From NCBI GenBank assembly GCA_023399095.1, contig JAEWQS010000077.1, positions 1 through 64,000 on the forward strand: a stretch of 64,000 nucleotides of DNA, given 5' to 3'. This DNA is from Bacillota bacterium (GTDB taxonomy: Bacteria > Bacillota > Clostridia > Christensenellales > SZUA-584). Each line of letters opens with the position of its first letter. Positions within the stretch are counted from its first letter, which is position 1. Under the pieces are notes generated by a model. That model searched no databases. It saw only the letters and a program-made list of their open reading frames with translations, and was not told the origin of the DNA. Below, in pieces: positions 1 to 8,938 of this stretch. A program made the position numbers and the translations under genes.

Positions 1-486
1 GTGATGGGGACGCGCTGCGGTGACATTGATCCCGCAATCGTGCCGCATCTGATGAAAGAGATGAAGCTTAACTCCGAGCAAATGAGCGAATATATGAATA
101 AAAAGTGCGGTGTTCTGGGTATCTCGGGAGTATCAAGCGACTTTAGAGACCTTACCAAAGCGACAGCTGAGGGAAATGAGCGCGCGGCGATTGCTATAGA
201 GATGTTCTGCTATGGCGTCAAGAAATACATTGGCTCATACGCGGCGGCCATGGGCGGCGTCGACGCGATTGTGTTTACAGCGGGTATCGGCGAGAACGAT
301 TTCAATGTCCGTTCAAAGTGTGTCGATGGGCTTGAATATATGGGTGTCAAGCTGGATAGCGAACTCAACCAGACTCGCGGCAAAGAAATGCGCTTATCCA
401 CCGCCGATTCCAGTGTGGAAGTCTGGTGCGTACCCACCAATGAGGAGCTCATGATTGCCATCGATACATTTGAGCTTTGCAAATAG
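1..486 (+). CDS. ackA: Acetate kinase, C-terminal fragment (5' end outside window)
   Basis: C-terminal 161 residues of acetate kinase, cut by the left window edge. The cytoplasmic enzyme interconverts acetyl phosphate plus ADP and acetate plus ATP, the ATP-yielding end of acetate fermentation. The visible part starts at the family's MGTRCGDIDPA segment, carries the nucleotide-site motif TAGIGEND (residues 93-100) and ends with the usual NEELMIAIDT stretch. The family is about 400 residues long, so roughly 240 residues lie upstream; the GTG at base 1 is an internal codon, not a start. A pta gene would be the expected upstream partner but cannot be seen. The stop codon sits directly against the -35 box of the next transcription unit. 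Confidence 0.95.
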   Translation: MMGTRCGDIDPAIVPHLMKEMKLNSEQMSEYMNKKCGVLGISGVSSDFRDLTKATAEGNERAAIAIEMFCYGVKKYIGSYAAAMGGVDAIVFTAGIGENDFNVRSKCVDGLEYMGVKLDSELNQTRGKEMRLSTADSSVEVWCVPTNEELMIAIDTFELCK

Positions 487-515
487 TAGACAAACGGTTT
501 TTAGCCGTGTATAAT
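487..515 (+). promoter_or_regulatory. Sigma-A-type promoter for the hisS T-box leader
   Basis: TAGACA (487-492), a 17-base spacer and a perfect TATAAT (510-515) lie immediately after the ackA stop. The predicted start, about 522, is just upstream of the 5' strand of the T-box stem I, which fits this being the promoter of the leader RNA. Confidence 0.75.
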
Positions 516-521
516 GTGCAT

Positions 522-725
522 AATTGAAGAGGACATTCGCTCAAAACATGCCGGGCTTTTAGGGACTTTCCGACTCGACTGCAATTGGAAAGGGATCGGT
601 TTGAGACGGGTAACAGCCTCTTTACATCACGAATAATGCTAAAGCGCCCAAGGATGATCTTGGGAATCAAGGGTGGTACCGCGGGTGAATGCTCGTCCCT
701 GTCTTCATTGACAGGGACTTTTTAT
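522..725 (+). promoter_or_regulatory. T-box riboswitch leader of hisS-aspS
   Basis: A T-box RNA senses uncharged tRNA and opens transcription of aminoacyl-tRNA synthetase genes. The conserved antiterminator core AGGGTGGTACCGCGG lies at 670-684. It is followed by a strong intrinsic terminator, stem GTCCCTGTC (695-703) with GACAGGGAC (710-718) and a T-run from 719. Stem I can be drawn with GAAGAGG (526-532) pairing CCTCTTT (617-623) and an inner stem CTCAAA (540-545) pairing TTTGAG (600-605). That leaves an internal loop whose 3' side contains or borders the candidate specifier triplets GAC (605-607, Asp) and AAC (612-614, Asn, followed by a purine). I see no CAC or CAT (His) in that loop. The class is certain; the specifier is not. 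Confidence 0.93.
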
Positions 726-733
726 TTACATTA

Positions 734-866
734 AGCAGATTCTTCGTCCGGCACGAAGCAAAGCATAAATAAAGCAAGCGTGAATGGCCGGACTCAGAAT
801 GACCACTGTGAGGAAAAAGGAACAAGCCAGCGTCATTCTGAGGAACGAAGCGACTTAAGAATCTGT
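734..866. repeat. Pair of inverted intergenic repeat elements
   Basis: Two copies of a short palindromic element lie head to head between the T-box terminator and hisS. The first runs from AGATTCTTCGTCCGGC (about 737) to GCCGGACTCAGAATGAC (802). The second reads GTCATTCTGAGGAACGAAG (from 832) and ends AAGAATCTG (865). The GTCATTCTGAG...GAAGAATCT signature resembles a mobile-looking intergenic repeat found in many bacterial genomes (my recollection, not checked). It sits inside the transcribed leader, between terminator and start codon, and has no coding potential. Confidence 0.6.
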
Positions 867-931
867 CTTTACGGTAGTAAGCCATAAAGACTGCGGATAG
901 ACGACTGGTCACACGAATTGAGAGGTGGAGA

Positions 932-2197
932 ATGCTGACAAAAGCGCCGAAAGGCACGAAGGACGTTTTGCCTGCGCAGAGCAGCAAATGGCATTATGTC
1001 GAATCGGTTATACGGGAAATTTGCGCGCGTTTCGGATACCGCGAGATACGCACGCCCGTGTTTGAACACACCGAGCTTTTTCTTCGCGGCGTGGGAGACA
1101 CCACGGACATCGTACAAAAGGAAATGTACACGTTTGAAGACAAGGGCGGGCGCAGTATAACGCTAAAGCCCGAGGGCACGGCAGGCGTGGTGAGAAGCTT
1201 TGTGGAAAACAGCCTTTATTCAGGTGCGCAGCCCACAAAGATGTATTATCTGAGTACGCCGGTTTTCCGATATGAACGTCCGCAAGCCGGGCGCTTGAGG
1301 GAGCATCACCAGTTCGGTGTCGAGGTGTTCGGCTCGCAGGGGCCGTCCATCGACGCAGAGGTGATCACGGTGGCGCTGTCGCTGTTTCACACGCTGGGCG
1401 TCAATGGCCTTGCGCTCAATATCAACAGTATTGGCTGCAAAGAATGCCGACCGGCATATAATGCCGCGCTTCGCGAATACTTAAAACAAAGGGAAGAATC
1501 TCTTTGCCGCAACTGCCGTGAGCGCATGGTCACCAATCCTTTGCGCACGCTGGACTGCAAAGAGGAAACGTGCCGCGACATCGTGCGTGAAGCGCCCGTG
1601 ATGCTGGATTGTTTGTGTGACGAATGCGCCGCGCATTTTAAGGGTCTCAAAAAAAGGCTGGAAGCGGCGGGCATTGAGTACAGCATCAATCCGTTTATCG
1701 TGCGCGGTCTCGACTATTACACGAAGACGGTATTTGAAATCATATCCACAGACATCGGCGCACAGGGCACTGTTTGTGGCGGCGGACGCTACGACGGGCT
1801 TGTGGAAGAGCTTGGCGGGCCTTCTATGCCGGGCATCGGCTTTGGCCTCGGCATCGAGCGGCTGCTGCTCGTGCTTGAGTCGCTCGGCATAGGACTGCCC
1901 GAGCCGAGGCTGTGTGACGCATATGTATGCACGCTGGGAGATGCGGCGGCAGTGGAAGGCTTCTGTATCACGAAGCGTTTGAGGGATGCGGGCATAAAGG
2001 CCGAATGCGACCATATGGGCAGGAGCTTAAAGGCGCAGCTCAAGTATGCCGCAAAACTGGATGCGAGATTCACGGTGATTATCGGCGACGACGAATTAAG
2101 TAAAAGTGTCGCGGTGGTTCGGGATATGGAAAAAAGCGAGGAAAATACAGTTCCGATAGCGGAACTGAATCAAATTATAAAGGCAGGAATACGATGA
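932..2197 (+). CDS. hisS: Histidyl-tRNA synthetase
   Basis: 421 residues, the normal length for HisRS, which charges tRNA-His with histidine. Class II motif 2 (YERPQAGRLREHHQF, residues 114-128), the histidine signature RGLDYYTKT (258-266) and motif 3 (GFGLGIERLLL, 303-313) are all present, followed by a C-terminal anticodon-binding domain. The insertion domain (about 168-235) is rich in cysteines arranged as CxxC-like pairs (C169/C172, C192/C195, C209/C214, C229/C232), as in many clostridial HisRS, and may bind a metal. The ATG at 932 follows AGAGGTGGAG at good spacing. The stop overlaps the aspS start (ATGA), so the two synthetases are translationally coupled under one T-box. Confidence 0.97.
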   Translation: MLTKAPKGTKDVLPAQSSKWHYVESVIREICARFGYREIRTPVFEHTELFLRGVGDTTDIVQKEMYTFEDKGGRSITLKPEGTAGVVRSFVENSLYSGAQPTKMYYLSTPVFRYERPQAGRLREHHQFGVEVFGSQGPSIDAEVITVALSLFHTLGVNGLALNINSIGCKECRPAYNAALREYLKQREESLCRNCRERMVTNPLRTLDCKEETCRDIVREAPVMLDCLCDECAAHFKGLKKRLEAAGIEYSINPFIVRGLDYYTKTVFEIISTDIGAQGTVCGGGRYDGLVEELGGPSMPGIGFGLGIERLLLVLESLGIGLPEPRLCDAYVCTLGDAAAVEGFCITKRLRDAGIKAECDHMGRSLKAQLKYAAKLDARFTVIIGDDELSKSVAVVRDMEKSEENTVPIAELNQIIKAGIR

Positions 2198-3975
2198 GCG
2201 AATTTTTGCAGGGGTGGAAAAGGACTGATTACTGTACAAGCTTTTCGGTGGACGATGTCGGCAAAGACGTCACGCTGATGGGCTGGGTGCAAACGCGCCG
2301 CGACTTCGGTGCGCTGATATTTGTGGATTTGCGAGACAGAACAGGGCTTATGCAGGTCGTGTTCGACGAATCGGTGCTGGATGGCGATTTTTCGCGTGTC
2401 AGCAGCCTTCGAAGTGAATTTGTTATCGCCGTGAAGGGCACCATCGTGCGCCGCGACGAGGAGACAATCAACGAAAAACTTCCGACAGGCCTTATTGAAG
2501 TGAAGGCCCGTGAGCTTAAAGTGCTGAGCCGCGCGCAGACACCGCCTTTCGAGATTGAGGACGACACGGCAGTGCGTGAAGAACTGCGTTTAAAATACCG
2601 TTTTCTTGATTTGCGTCGCGCAACGATGCAAAAGAATCTGCTGGTTCGCAGCCAAATTTCGGCTGCCGCTCGCGAGTATTTAATCAGTAACGGCTTCCTT
2701 GATATCGAGACGCCTATGCTTACCAAGAGCACTCCCGAGGGCGCGCGCGATTATCTGGTGCCTTCGCGCATCCATCAGGGCAGCTTTTATGCGCTGCCGC
2801 AGTCGCCGCAAACATTGAAGCAGATACTCATGATATCCGGCTTCGACCGGTATTTCCAGATTGTCAAGTGCTTCCGCGACGAGGATTTACGGGCAGACCG
2901 CCAGCCCGAATTCACGCAGATCGACCTTGAAATGTCGTTCGTGGATGTGGACGATGTGATAGCCATGAACGAAGGGCTCATCGCGCACGTTTTCAAGCAG
3001 ACGATGGGCATTGATATTAAGCTGCCGCTAAAACGCTTGTCTTACAAGGAAGCGATGGATCGCTACGGCTCGGACAAGCCGGACACGCGATTTGACTTGG
3101 AGCTTATTAATGTGAGCGATATCGTGGCAGAAAGCGGTTTTCAGGTATTCTCGTCTGTGGTCAAGAACGGCGGCAGCGTGCGCGCCATTAACGCCAAGGG
3201 CTGTGTGGACAAGTTCGCGCGCCGCGAGATCGATGCGCTTGTGGATTTTGTCAAGATATACGGCGCCAAGGGCATGGCGTGGATATCCATGAAGGAAGAC
3301 GGCATGCAGTCGCCCATCACCAAGTTCTTCACGGAAGACGAGATGGACGCGCTGCTCAAACGCCTGGGCGCAGAGACGGGCGACATCATCTTCTTTGTGG
3401 GCGATAAGGACAAAGTTGTGTACGATTCGCTGGGCAACCTGCGCTTGAAGCTTGCAGAAAAGCTCGAGCTCATCGATGAGAGCGTGTTTGATCTGCTTTG
3501 GGTCGTGGACTTCCCGCTGTTTGAATACAGCGAGGAGGATAAGCGTTATATGGCGATGCACCATCCGTTTACCTCGCCCAAGGACGAGGATGTGGACAAG
3601 CTCGAAAGCGACCCGGGCAGCGTATATGCCAAGGCTTACGATATCGTGCTTAACGGCAACGAAATCGGCGGCGGCAGCATTCGTATTCATACCACGGAGC
3701 TTCAGGAAAGAATGCTTAAAGCGCTCGGACACTCCAAGGAGGATGCGTGGGAAAACTTCGGGTTTCTGCTGGAAGCGCTTAAATTCGGCGCACCGCCGCA
3801 TGGCGGCCTTGCGTTCGGGCTAGACAGGCTTGCGATGCTGCTCCTGGGGTGTACGTCCATCCGTGACGTTATCGCGTTTCCCAAGGTTCAGAACGCATCG
3901 TGCCTCATGACCAACGCGCCTTCGCGCGTAGAAACCAAGCAGCTTAAAGAGCTGGGTATCAAGGTGACAGAATAA
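2194..3975 (+). CDS. aspS: Aspartyl-tRNA synthetase, bacterial type
   Basis: 593 residues, full length for bacterial AspRS, which attaches aspartate to tRNA-Asp and, in non-discriminating forms, also to tRNA-Asn. An N-terminal OB-fold anticodon domain (about 15-110) precedes the class II core with motif 2 (FRDEDLRADRQPEFTQ, 227-242), an inserted GAD domain in the middle and motif 3 (GLAFGLDRLAMLL) near 535-548. In the OB-fold, the position that is Leu in discriminating and His in several non-discriminating AspRS (RRD-x-G) is Phe38, so specificity cannot be read from that residue. It overlaps hisS by four bases and shares its T-box leader. Confidence 0.97.
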   Translation: MSEFLQGWKRTDYCTSFSVDDVGKDVTLMGWVQTRRDFGALIFVDLRDRTGLMQVVFDESVLDGDFSRVSSLRSEFVIAVKGTIVRRDEETINEKLPTGLIEVKARELKVLSRAQTPPFEIEDDTAVREELRLKYRFLDLRRATMQKNLLVRSQISAAAREYLISNGFLDIETPMLTKSTPEGARDYLVPSRIHQGSFYALPQSPQTLKQILMISGFDRYFQIVKCFRDEDLRADRQPEFTQIDLEMSFVDVDDVIAMNEGLIAHVFKQTMGIDIKLPLKRLSYKEAMDRYGSDKPDTRFDLELINVSDIVAESGFQVFSSVVKNGGSVRAINAKGCVDKFARREIDALVDFVKIYGAKGMAWISMKEDGMQSPITKFFTEDEMDALLKRLGAETGDIIFFVGDKDKVVYDSLGNLRLKLAEKLELIDESVFDLLWVVDFPLFEYSEEDKRYMAMHHPFTSPKDEDVDKLESDPGSVYAKAYDIVLNGNEIGGGSIRIHTTELQERMLKALGHSKEDAWENFGFLLEALKFGAPPHGGLAFGLDRLAMLLLGCTSIRDVIAFPKVQNASCLMTNAPSRVETKQLKELGIKVTE

Positions 3976-3979
3976 TAAA

Positions 3980-4411
3980 ATGGACAGCTTAACGGAACAC
4001 GGGCAGGTTGTGGATGTAAAGGGCGATATCGCGCATGTGAAGTTCATGCGCACGTCGGCATGCGGCAAGTGTCACGCTTGCGGCATGCTCTCTACACAAA
4101 ATGAAATCGTGGTGCAGGTCAAAAACGAAGCTGATGCGGCCGTGGGCGATATGGTGGCTGTGAGCATACGCATGAAAAAAGCGATGGGAGCATCGGTTCT
4201 TGCCTATGTGTTTCCGCTGCTTATGCTGATTTTGGGGGTATTTTTCGGGTGGCTGCTAGTAAATGAGTGGCATATGTTTCAAAACGCCGATATCACAATG
4301 GCGCTTTGCGGCATTATTTTTGCGGTGCTGTCGTTTTTCCTGTTAAAAATAGCTGCGCCGTTATATAATAAGTCGATAGGCAATGTTTACCGTATGGTGG
4401 GCAAAAAGTAA
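3980..4411 (+). CDS. RseC/MucC-family redox membrane protein
   Basis: 143-residue membrane protein of the RseC/MucC (SoxR-reducing system) type. The N-terminal soluble part carries a cysteine cluster, C28-x2-C31-x2-C34 (SACGKCHACGM), typical of the family and likely redox active or metal binding. Two transmembrane helices follow (about 71-94 and 104-126), then a short basic tail. In Proteobacteria RseC modulates sigma-E and contributes to reducing SoxR; in clostridia such genes are often linked to electron-transfer functions, but no Rnf genes are visible here. It starts four bases after aspS and precedes thioredoxin, so a redox role fits the context. The exact role is unknown. Confidence 0.8.
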   Translation: MDSLTEHGQVVDVKGDIAHVKFMRTSACGKCHACGMLSTQNEIVVQVKNEADAAVGDMVAVSIRMKKAMGASVLAYVFPLLMLILGVFFGWLLVNEWHMFQNADITMALCGIIFAVLSFFLLKIAAPLYNKSIGNVYRMVGKK

Positions 4412-4449
4412 ATGAAATACCCGATAACGAAAGATAAAAAGGAGTTATT

Positions 4450-4785
4450 ATGTCTGAAAAATCTATAACGATTACCAATTCTGATTTTGAACAAACAGTA
4501 ATGGGCGCGACGCGTCCTGTGCTGATAGACTTCTGGGCTGAATGGTGCAACCCGTGCCGTATGCTGAGCGCCACGGTGGATCAGATCGCGGAAGACTATA
4601 AAGACCGCGCCATTGTCGGCAAGGTGAATATCGATGAAGAGCCGGAGCTTGCGAACCGATTTGGTGTGATGAGCATTCCCACGCTGATCGTCTTCAACGA
4701 TGGCAATGTGGCGGCCAAAACCGTCGGCGTGGTGCCTAAGACAAAAATCGCGGCGATGCTGGACGAAACGCTGGGCGGTCAATAA
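4450..4785 (+). CDS. trxA: Thioredoxin with variant CNPC active site
   Basis: 111-residue single-domain thioredoxin, a cytoplasmic dithiol reductant for ribonucleotide reductase, peroxiredoxins and other disulfides. The fold landmarks are present: FWAEWCNPCRM (28-38) and the cis-proline loop MSIPT with Pro77. The dipeptide between the two cysteines (C33, C36) is Asn-Pro rather than the Gly-Pro of nearly all thioredoxins, a change known from engineered and natural variants to shift redox potential. The ATG follows AAAAAGGAG at normal spacing. It is probably co-transcribed with the upstream RseC-like gene, 38 bases away. No thioredoxin reductase is adjacent. Confidence 0.93.
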   Translation: MSEKSITITNSDFEQTVMGATRPVLIDFWAEWCNPCRMLSATVDQIAEDYKDRAIVGKVNIDEEPELANRFGVMSIPTLIVFNDGNVAAKTVGVVPKTKIAAMLDETLGGQ

Positions 4786-4961
4786 CCGCACAGCCCCACA
4801 TCGATCACACCACATTCAAGGAGGCTCTGATTAATTCGGCGTGCTGAAACACAGATTGCGTCAAATCAGCACACCGCATGTAATCAGTGCTTTCCTAAAA
4901 AAAGATAGTCATTTATTCTACAGTTTGATATAATGAATTGTTAAATTAAGTGGGGGATGTT

Positions 4962-5222
4962 ATGGAACCATTAAGAGTTTCCACCAAGTCGCTGCCCAAA
5001 TCCGTTGCGGGTGCTGTTGCGGCTATGATAAATGAGCATGGACATGCCGATATACTGGCCGTTGGTGCCGGCGCTGTCAATCAAGCCATTAAGGCGATTG
5101 CCATTACACGCGGATTTATGGCGCCGCGCGGCATCGAAATTGTCGTGATTCCCGCATTCGCCAATATCGAGATAGACGGCATAACAAGAACATCGATTAA
5201 GTTGGTCGTCGAGATTCGCTAG
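4962..5222 (+). CDS. spoVS: Stage V sporulation protein S
   Basis: 86 residues, the same length as Bacillus subtilis SpoVS, a small nucleic-acid-binding protein needed for spore coat and cortex assembly. The sequence matches closely along its length, for example MEPLRVSTKSLPKSVAGA at the start and VVIPAFANIEIDG near the end. I place the start at ATG 4962, because the in-frame GTG at 4950 lies inside the GGGGGA ribosome binding site. A TATAAT at 4929-4934 without a good -35 may be its promoter. A long stem-loop (about 4841-4872) lies in the gap after trxA. The gene is monocistronic and closed by a strong terminator. Confidence 0.95.
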   Translation: MEPLRVSTKSLPKSVAGAVAAMINEHGHADILAVGAGAVNQAIKAIAITRGFMAPRGIEIVVIPAFANIEIDGITRTSIKLVVEIR

Positions 5223-5235
5223 ACCGGGAGCGAAA

Positions 5236-5261
5236 TTCGGCAGATATGCCGATTTTTTTTT
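5236..5261 (+). terminator. Intrinsic terminator after spoVS
   Basis: Stem CGGCA (5238-5242), loop GATA, stem TGCCG (5247-5251), then a run of nine T. Confidence 0.85.
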
Positions 5262-5374
5262 GCAGGGCAATCAAAAAGCATAATATTAGGGCGTTTCTTG
5301 CAGCATGTAAGAGCGCTTATAAGACCAGCATGGCATATTCTTAAAGTTATAAAGAAAAAAAGAGGTTGCTTTAT

Positions 5375-8300
5375 TTGTTTTTAAAATGCATTGAAATGAC
5401 GGGATTCAAGTCTTTCCCTGAGAAAACGCAAATGCATATGAACGGGTCAATCATCGGCGTTGTGGGGCCTAATGGCAGCGGCAAGAGCAATATTTCTGAT
5501 GCTGTGAGATGGGTGCTCGGCGAACAGAGCCCGCGTATGCTGCGCGGCGGTATGATGCAGGATGTGATTTTTGCGGGCACGCAGACTCGCAAACCGCGTT
5601 CATACTGTGAGGTGACGCTCGTGTTCGATAACACGGATGCGCGGCTTGGCACCGATTATACCGATATCGGGATATCACGTAAGCTTTACCGCAGCGGCGA
5701 GAGTGAGTATGCCATCAACAACACAAAATGCCGCCTTAAGGATATTTTGGAGCTTTTTCGCGATACGGGCATCGGCAAGGAAGGTTACTCGATCATCGGA
5801 CAAGGGCGTATCGACGAAATACTAAGCGAAAAGTCGACTGACCGCCGCCGCGTATTTGAGGAAGCCGCGGGTATCATGAAATACCGTGTGCGCAAGGAAG
5901 AGGCGGAGCGTAAGCTTGACAGAACGCGCCAGAATCTCGTTCGCGTGGAAGATATTCTGCGTGAGCAATCGTTTATGATTGAGCCGCTTAAAAAGCAGGC
6001 GGATGACGCGACGGTGTATTTGGAGCTTGGCAAACGGCTAAAAACGCTGGATGTCAACCTGTTCCTGCGCAACTACGATAAGCAAACAGAAAAGATCGCG
6101 CGGCTGGAAGCCACGAAGGTCGAGCTGGAAGAAGAGCGCGCCGAAAAGGAAAAGCTGCTTAACGATCTGACTGAGATACTTGCGCAGCAGCAGGAAGAAG
6201 CGCGCCGTTCCGAAGAACAGGGCGGAGAGCTTGCGCAGCAGATCAGCGTCAGCATGGCCGAGCTCGAACGTGTGGAAGGCGAGATCAGGCTTTGTGAAGA
6301 GCGTATCGCCAACATCGATAAAGACAGTGAGCGTGTGCGGAGCGAAAATGCCGAGGCCGAGAAAAAGATAGTGGAGCTGTCGCTCAATAAACAGACAAAT
6401 TTAAGCCGCATCAAGCAGATTGAAAGCGAGCTGGAGCGGTATAAGCAAATCGCGGCAGATACATGCAAAGAGCTTGAGGCACTGACCAGTGCCGTGGAAG
6501 ACCGTGTTCGTGTGATCGAGACGGTGCAGAGCGAAAAGGTTCAGAGCATCGAGAAAATGGCCGATGTGCGCAGCGCCGTGTCTGCCTTGGAAGAAAAGGG
6601 CAGCCATCTTATGCAGCGGCTCGCGGAAACCGAGACGCAAATGGCGGCGCTGACAGAAGAAAAAGCAAAATCCGAACAGGCGCTCGTTGCGCTGGACGAA
6701 GGGCTGCAACAGCTTTCGCAAAAGTCTGGCGATATTCGCCGCCGGTTTAACGAAACGATACAAAAGGAACGCGCCGCGTCCACATATTTTGCGGAGACGC
6801 AGCAAGCCCTTGAGGCTGCGAGGCGTGAATACGCGTCCAGCGCGGCTTCGGCGAGGTTCCTTGGCGAAATGAAGGCGAGCTTCGAAGGCTATGCCGAGAG
6901 CGTAAAAAACCTCATGCTCGCGGGAAAATCCAATAAGGAGCTTGGCGGTCGCATCGTCGGCACCGTGGCAGACGTTATGTCTGTACCGGCCAAATATGAA
7001 GCCGCAGTGGAAACCTGCCTGGGCGCGGCATTGCAGAACATCATCGTTAATGATGAGTTCGACGCAAAGCAGCTTATCGCCTATCTTCGCCAGCAGAGTC
7101 TGGGGCGTGTCACATTCCTGCCGCTACAGGCACTGCGTCCGCGTTCACTTTCGGATGAAGAACGCGCCAAAATAAAAGAAAACGGCGTCTATGGCATTGC
7201 AAGCGAGCTGGTATCGTGCCATACAGCGCAAAAAGCCATCGATTTTCTGCTGGGGCGCACCGTGATCGTCAGAGACAACGATACGGCAATTCGCGTGATG
7301 AGAAACTGCAATCAGGCCTTTCGCGTGGTGACGCTTGAGGGCGATGTGTTCAACCCGGGCGGCTCCATCACGGGCGGAAGCGTGCGCCGCGAAAGAAGCG
7401 GGCTGGTCTCAAGAGATCGCCGCGAGGAAGAATTAAAGCAGCGCGCGGCCAATCTGGCCGAGCAGGTCTCGGAGCTGGAAAAAGCGCTCGAAGCGCGTAA
7501 AGCCGATCGTGACAGCCTGCAGGAAGAAATAGAGAAGCTGCGCACCGCGCTGCATGATAACGAGATTGAGGCGGCCACGGGACGCGAAAAGCGTGAAGCC
7601 TTGGTGGCAGCTGAACAGGACGCTCAGCGCCGCGGCGAAGCCTTGCAGAAGGAACGCAGTGAGCTCAAGCAAAGCCACATCGGGATCAACGAAGAAATTA
7701 AGCGGTTTGCCGCGCTGCAAAGCGATATCAAGCAGTCTAGCGAGACGCGCAGCGAGGATTATAAACGGCTGGAAGATGAATATACTAAGAATGCGGCTCA
7801 AATTGAGCTGTTAAAGCAGCGCCAGCATGATGCCGAACTCAAAAGCGCCGAGATGTTCCGTGAAAACGCCTCGCTTATGAACGACAATCTGCGTCTTGGT
7901 ATGGAACGGCAGGAGGCTGAGCGCATGCGCTCAGCGCGTAATAAGACGTTGGAACTCAACGCCGAGAGCGAGGAGAACCTAAGGCAGATAAAGGCACAGC
8001 TTGAGGAAAAACAGGGCGAGAAGAAAAACGCGCTTGAGGGTTTGAGGCAAAAGCAAAGAGACATGACACAAGGGAGAAGCGCGTCATTGCAGGCGCTGAC
8101 CGAGCTGGAAGCGCTTATGGACAAGACACGAAGAGAGGGCGCCGAAGCATCTGAGAAGGCAATGCGAACGTCGTTTAACATTGAAAAGACGCAGGGCGAA
8201 ATGGAAGCCGCTCAGAACAGGCTCTGGGATACGCATCAGCTCACCTATGCAAACGCGTTGGCTGCGCGTGAGGATATCGATCTTTCAGGCGCACAGTCCG

Positions 8301-8938
8301 AAGCGGACGAGATTCGTGAAAAGCTGCGTGAGCTGGGAAGCGTGAATCCGGCTGCGATAGACGAGTATGCGGCGCTTAAGGAGCGTATGACATCGCTCAC
8401 AACACAGAAGGAAGACCTTGAGAAGGCTGAGGCCGATCTGCACAAGCTTATTGCTTCGCTGGTAGCCGAGATGCGGCGCACCTTCCGCGACAGCTTTGAG
8501 CTCATCAACAAATACTTCGGCAAGACGTTCAAAGAACTGTTCGACGGCGGACGCGCCGAGCTGATACTTGAAGAGGGCGAGGATATCATGGAATGCGGCA
8601 TCGAGATCGTTGCCGAGCCGCCGGGCAAAAAGCTGCAAAAGATCACGCTGCTGTCGGGCGGAGAAAAGGCACTCACGGCCATCAGCCTGTTGTTCGCGCT
8701 ATTGAAGATTAATCCGTCGCCTGTGTGCATACTCGACGAGATTGACGCGGCGCTGGATGAAGCCAATGTGAGAAAGTTCGCGGAATATCTGGAGAAATAT
8801 ACGGAGACCATGCAGTTCATCGTGATTTCACACAGAAAGCCCACGATGGCGGTCTGCAACAGTCTTTACGGGCTTGCGATGGAAGAAAAGGGTGTGTCCA
8901 AGCTGCTATCCGTACGGCTTGACAAGGAGAATGAATGA
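5375..8938 (+). CDS. smc: Chromosome segregation/condensation protein SMC
   Basis: 1187-residue SMC ATPase that forms the condensin ring with ScpA and ScpB and organises the nucleoid. The N-terminal Walker A is GPNGSGKS (31-38). Two long coiled-coil arms follow, rich in E, K, R, Q and A, flanking a hinge near residues 500-680 (FLGEMKASFEGYAESV through the GGSITGGS region). The C-terminal head carries the ABC signature LLSGGEKAL (about 1091-1099) and Walker B CILDEIDAALDEANV (about 1118-1132). I chose the TTG at 5375 because it gives the family's MFLKCIEMTGFKSF start and stands nine bases after AGAGG; the TTG at 5366 directly abuts that Shine-Dalgarno. It overlaps ftsY by four bases. Confidence 0.97.
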   Translation: MFLKCIEMTGFKSFPEKTQMHMNGSIIGVVGPNGSGKSNISDAVRWVLGEQSPRMLRGGMMQDVIFAGTQTRKPRSYCEVTLVFDNTDARLGTDYTDIGISRKLYRSGESEYAINNTKCRLKDILELFRDTGIGKEGYSIIGQGRIDEILSEKSTDRRRVFEEAAGIMKYRVRKEEAERKLDRTRQNLVRVEDILREQSFMIEPLKKQADDATVYLELGKRLKTLDVNLFLRNYDKQTEKIARLEATKVELEEERAEKEKLLNDLTEILAQQQEEARRSEEQGGELAQQISVSMAELERVEGEIRLCEERIANIDKDSERVRSENAEAEKKIVELSLNKQTNLSRIKQIESELERYKQIAADTCKELEALTSAVEDRVRVIETVQSEKVQSIEKMADVRSAVSALEEKGSHLMQRLAETETQMAALTEEKAKSEQALVALDEGLQQLSQKSGDIRRRFNETIQKERAASTYFAETQQALEAARREYASSAASARFLGEMKASFEGYAESVKNLMLAGKSNKELGGRIVGTVADVMSVPAKYEAAVETCLGAALQNIIVNDEFDAKQLIAYLRQQSLGRVTFLPLQALRPRSLSDEERAKIKENGVYGIASELVSCHTAQKAIDFLLGRTVIVRDNDTAIRVMRNCNQAFRVVTLEGDVFNPGGSITGGSVRRERSGLVSRDRREEELKQRAANLAEQVSELEKALEARKADRDSLQEEIEKLRTALHDNEIEAATGREKREALVAAEQDAQRRGEALQKERSELKQSHIGINEEIKRFAALQSDIKQSSETRSEDYKRLEDEYTKNAAQIELLKQRQHDAELKSAEMFRENASLMNDNLRLGMERQEAERMRSARNKTLELNAESEENLRQIKAQLEEKQGEKKNALEGLRQKQRDMTQGRSASLQALTELEALMDKTRREGAEASEKAMRTSFNIEKTQGEMEAAQNRLWDTHQLTYANALAAREDIDLSGAQSEADEIREKLRELGSVNPAAIDEYAALKERMTSLTTQKEDLEKAEADLHKLIASLVAEMRRTFRDSFELINKYFGKTFKELFDGGRAELILEEGEDIMECGIEIVAEPPGKKLQKITLLSGGEKALTAISLLFALLKINPSPVCILDEIDAALDEANVRKFAEYLEKYTETMQFIVISHRKPTMAVCNSLYGLAMEEKGVSKLLSVRLDKENE

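Noticed and set aside
3028..3801. Long open frame (257 codons) on the minus strand inside aspS
   Set aside because: It is the shadow of a strongly conserved plus-strand gene; it has no ribosome binding site and no recognisable protein.
4950..4961. GTG start of spoVS four codons earlier
   Set aside because: The codon overlaps the GGGGGA ribosome binding site, and the 86-residue form from ATG 4962 matches the SpoVS length.
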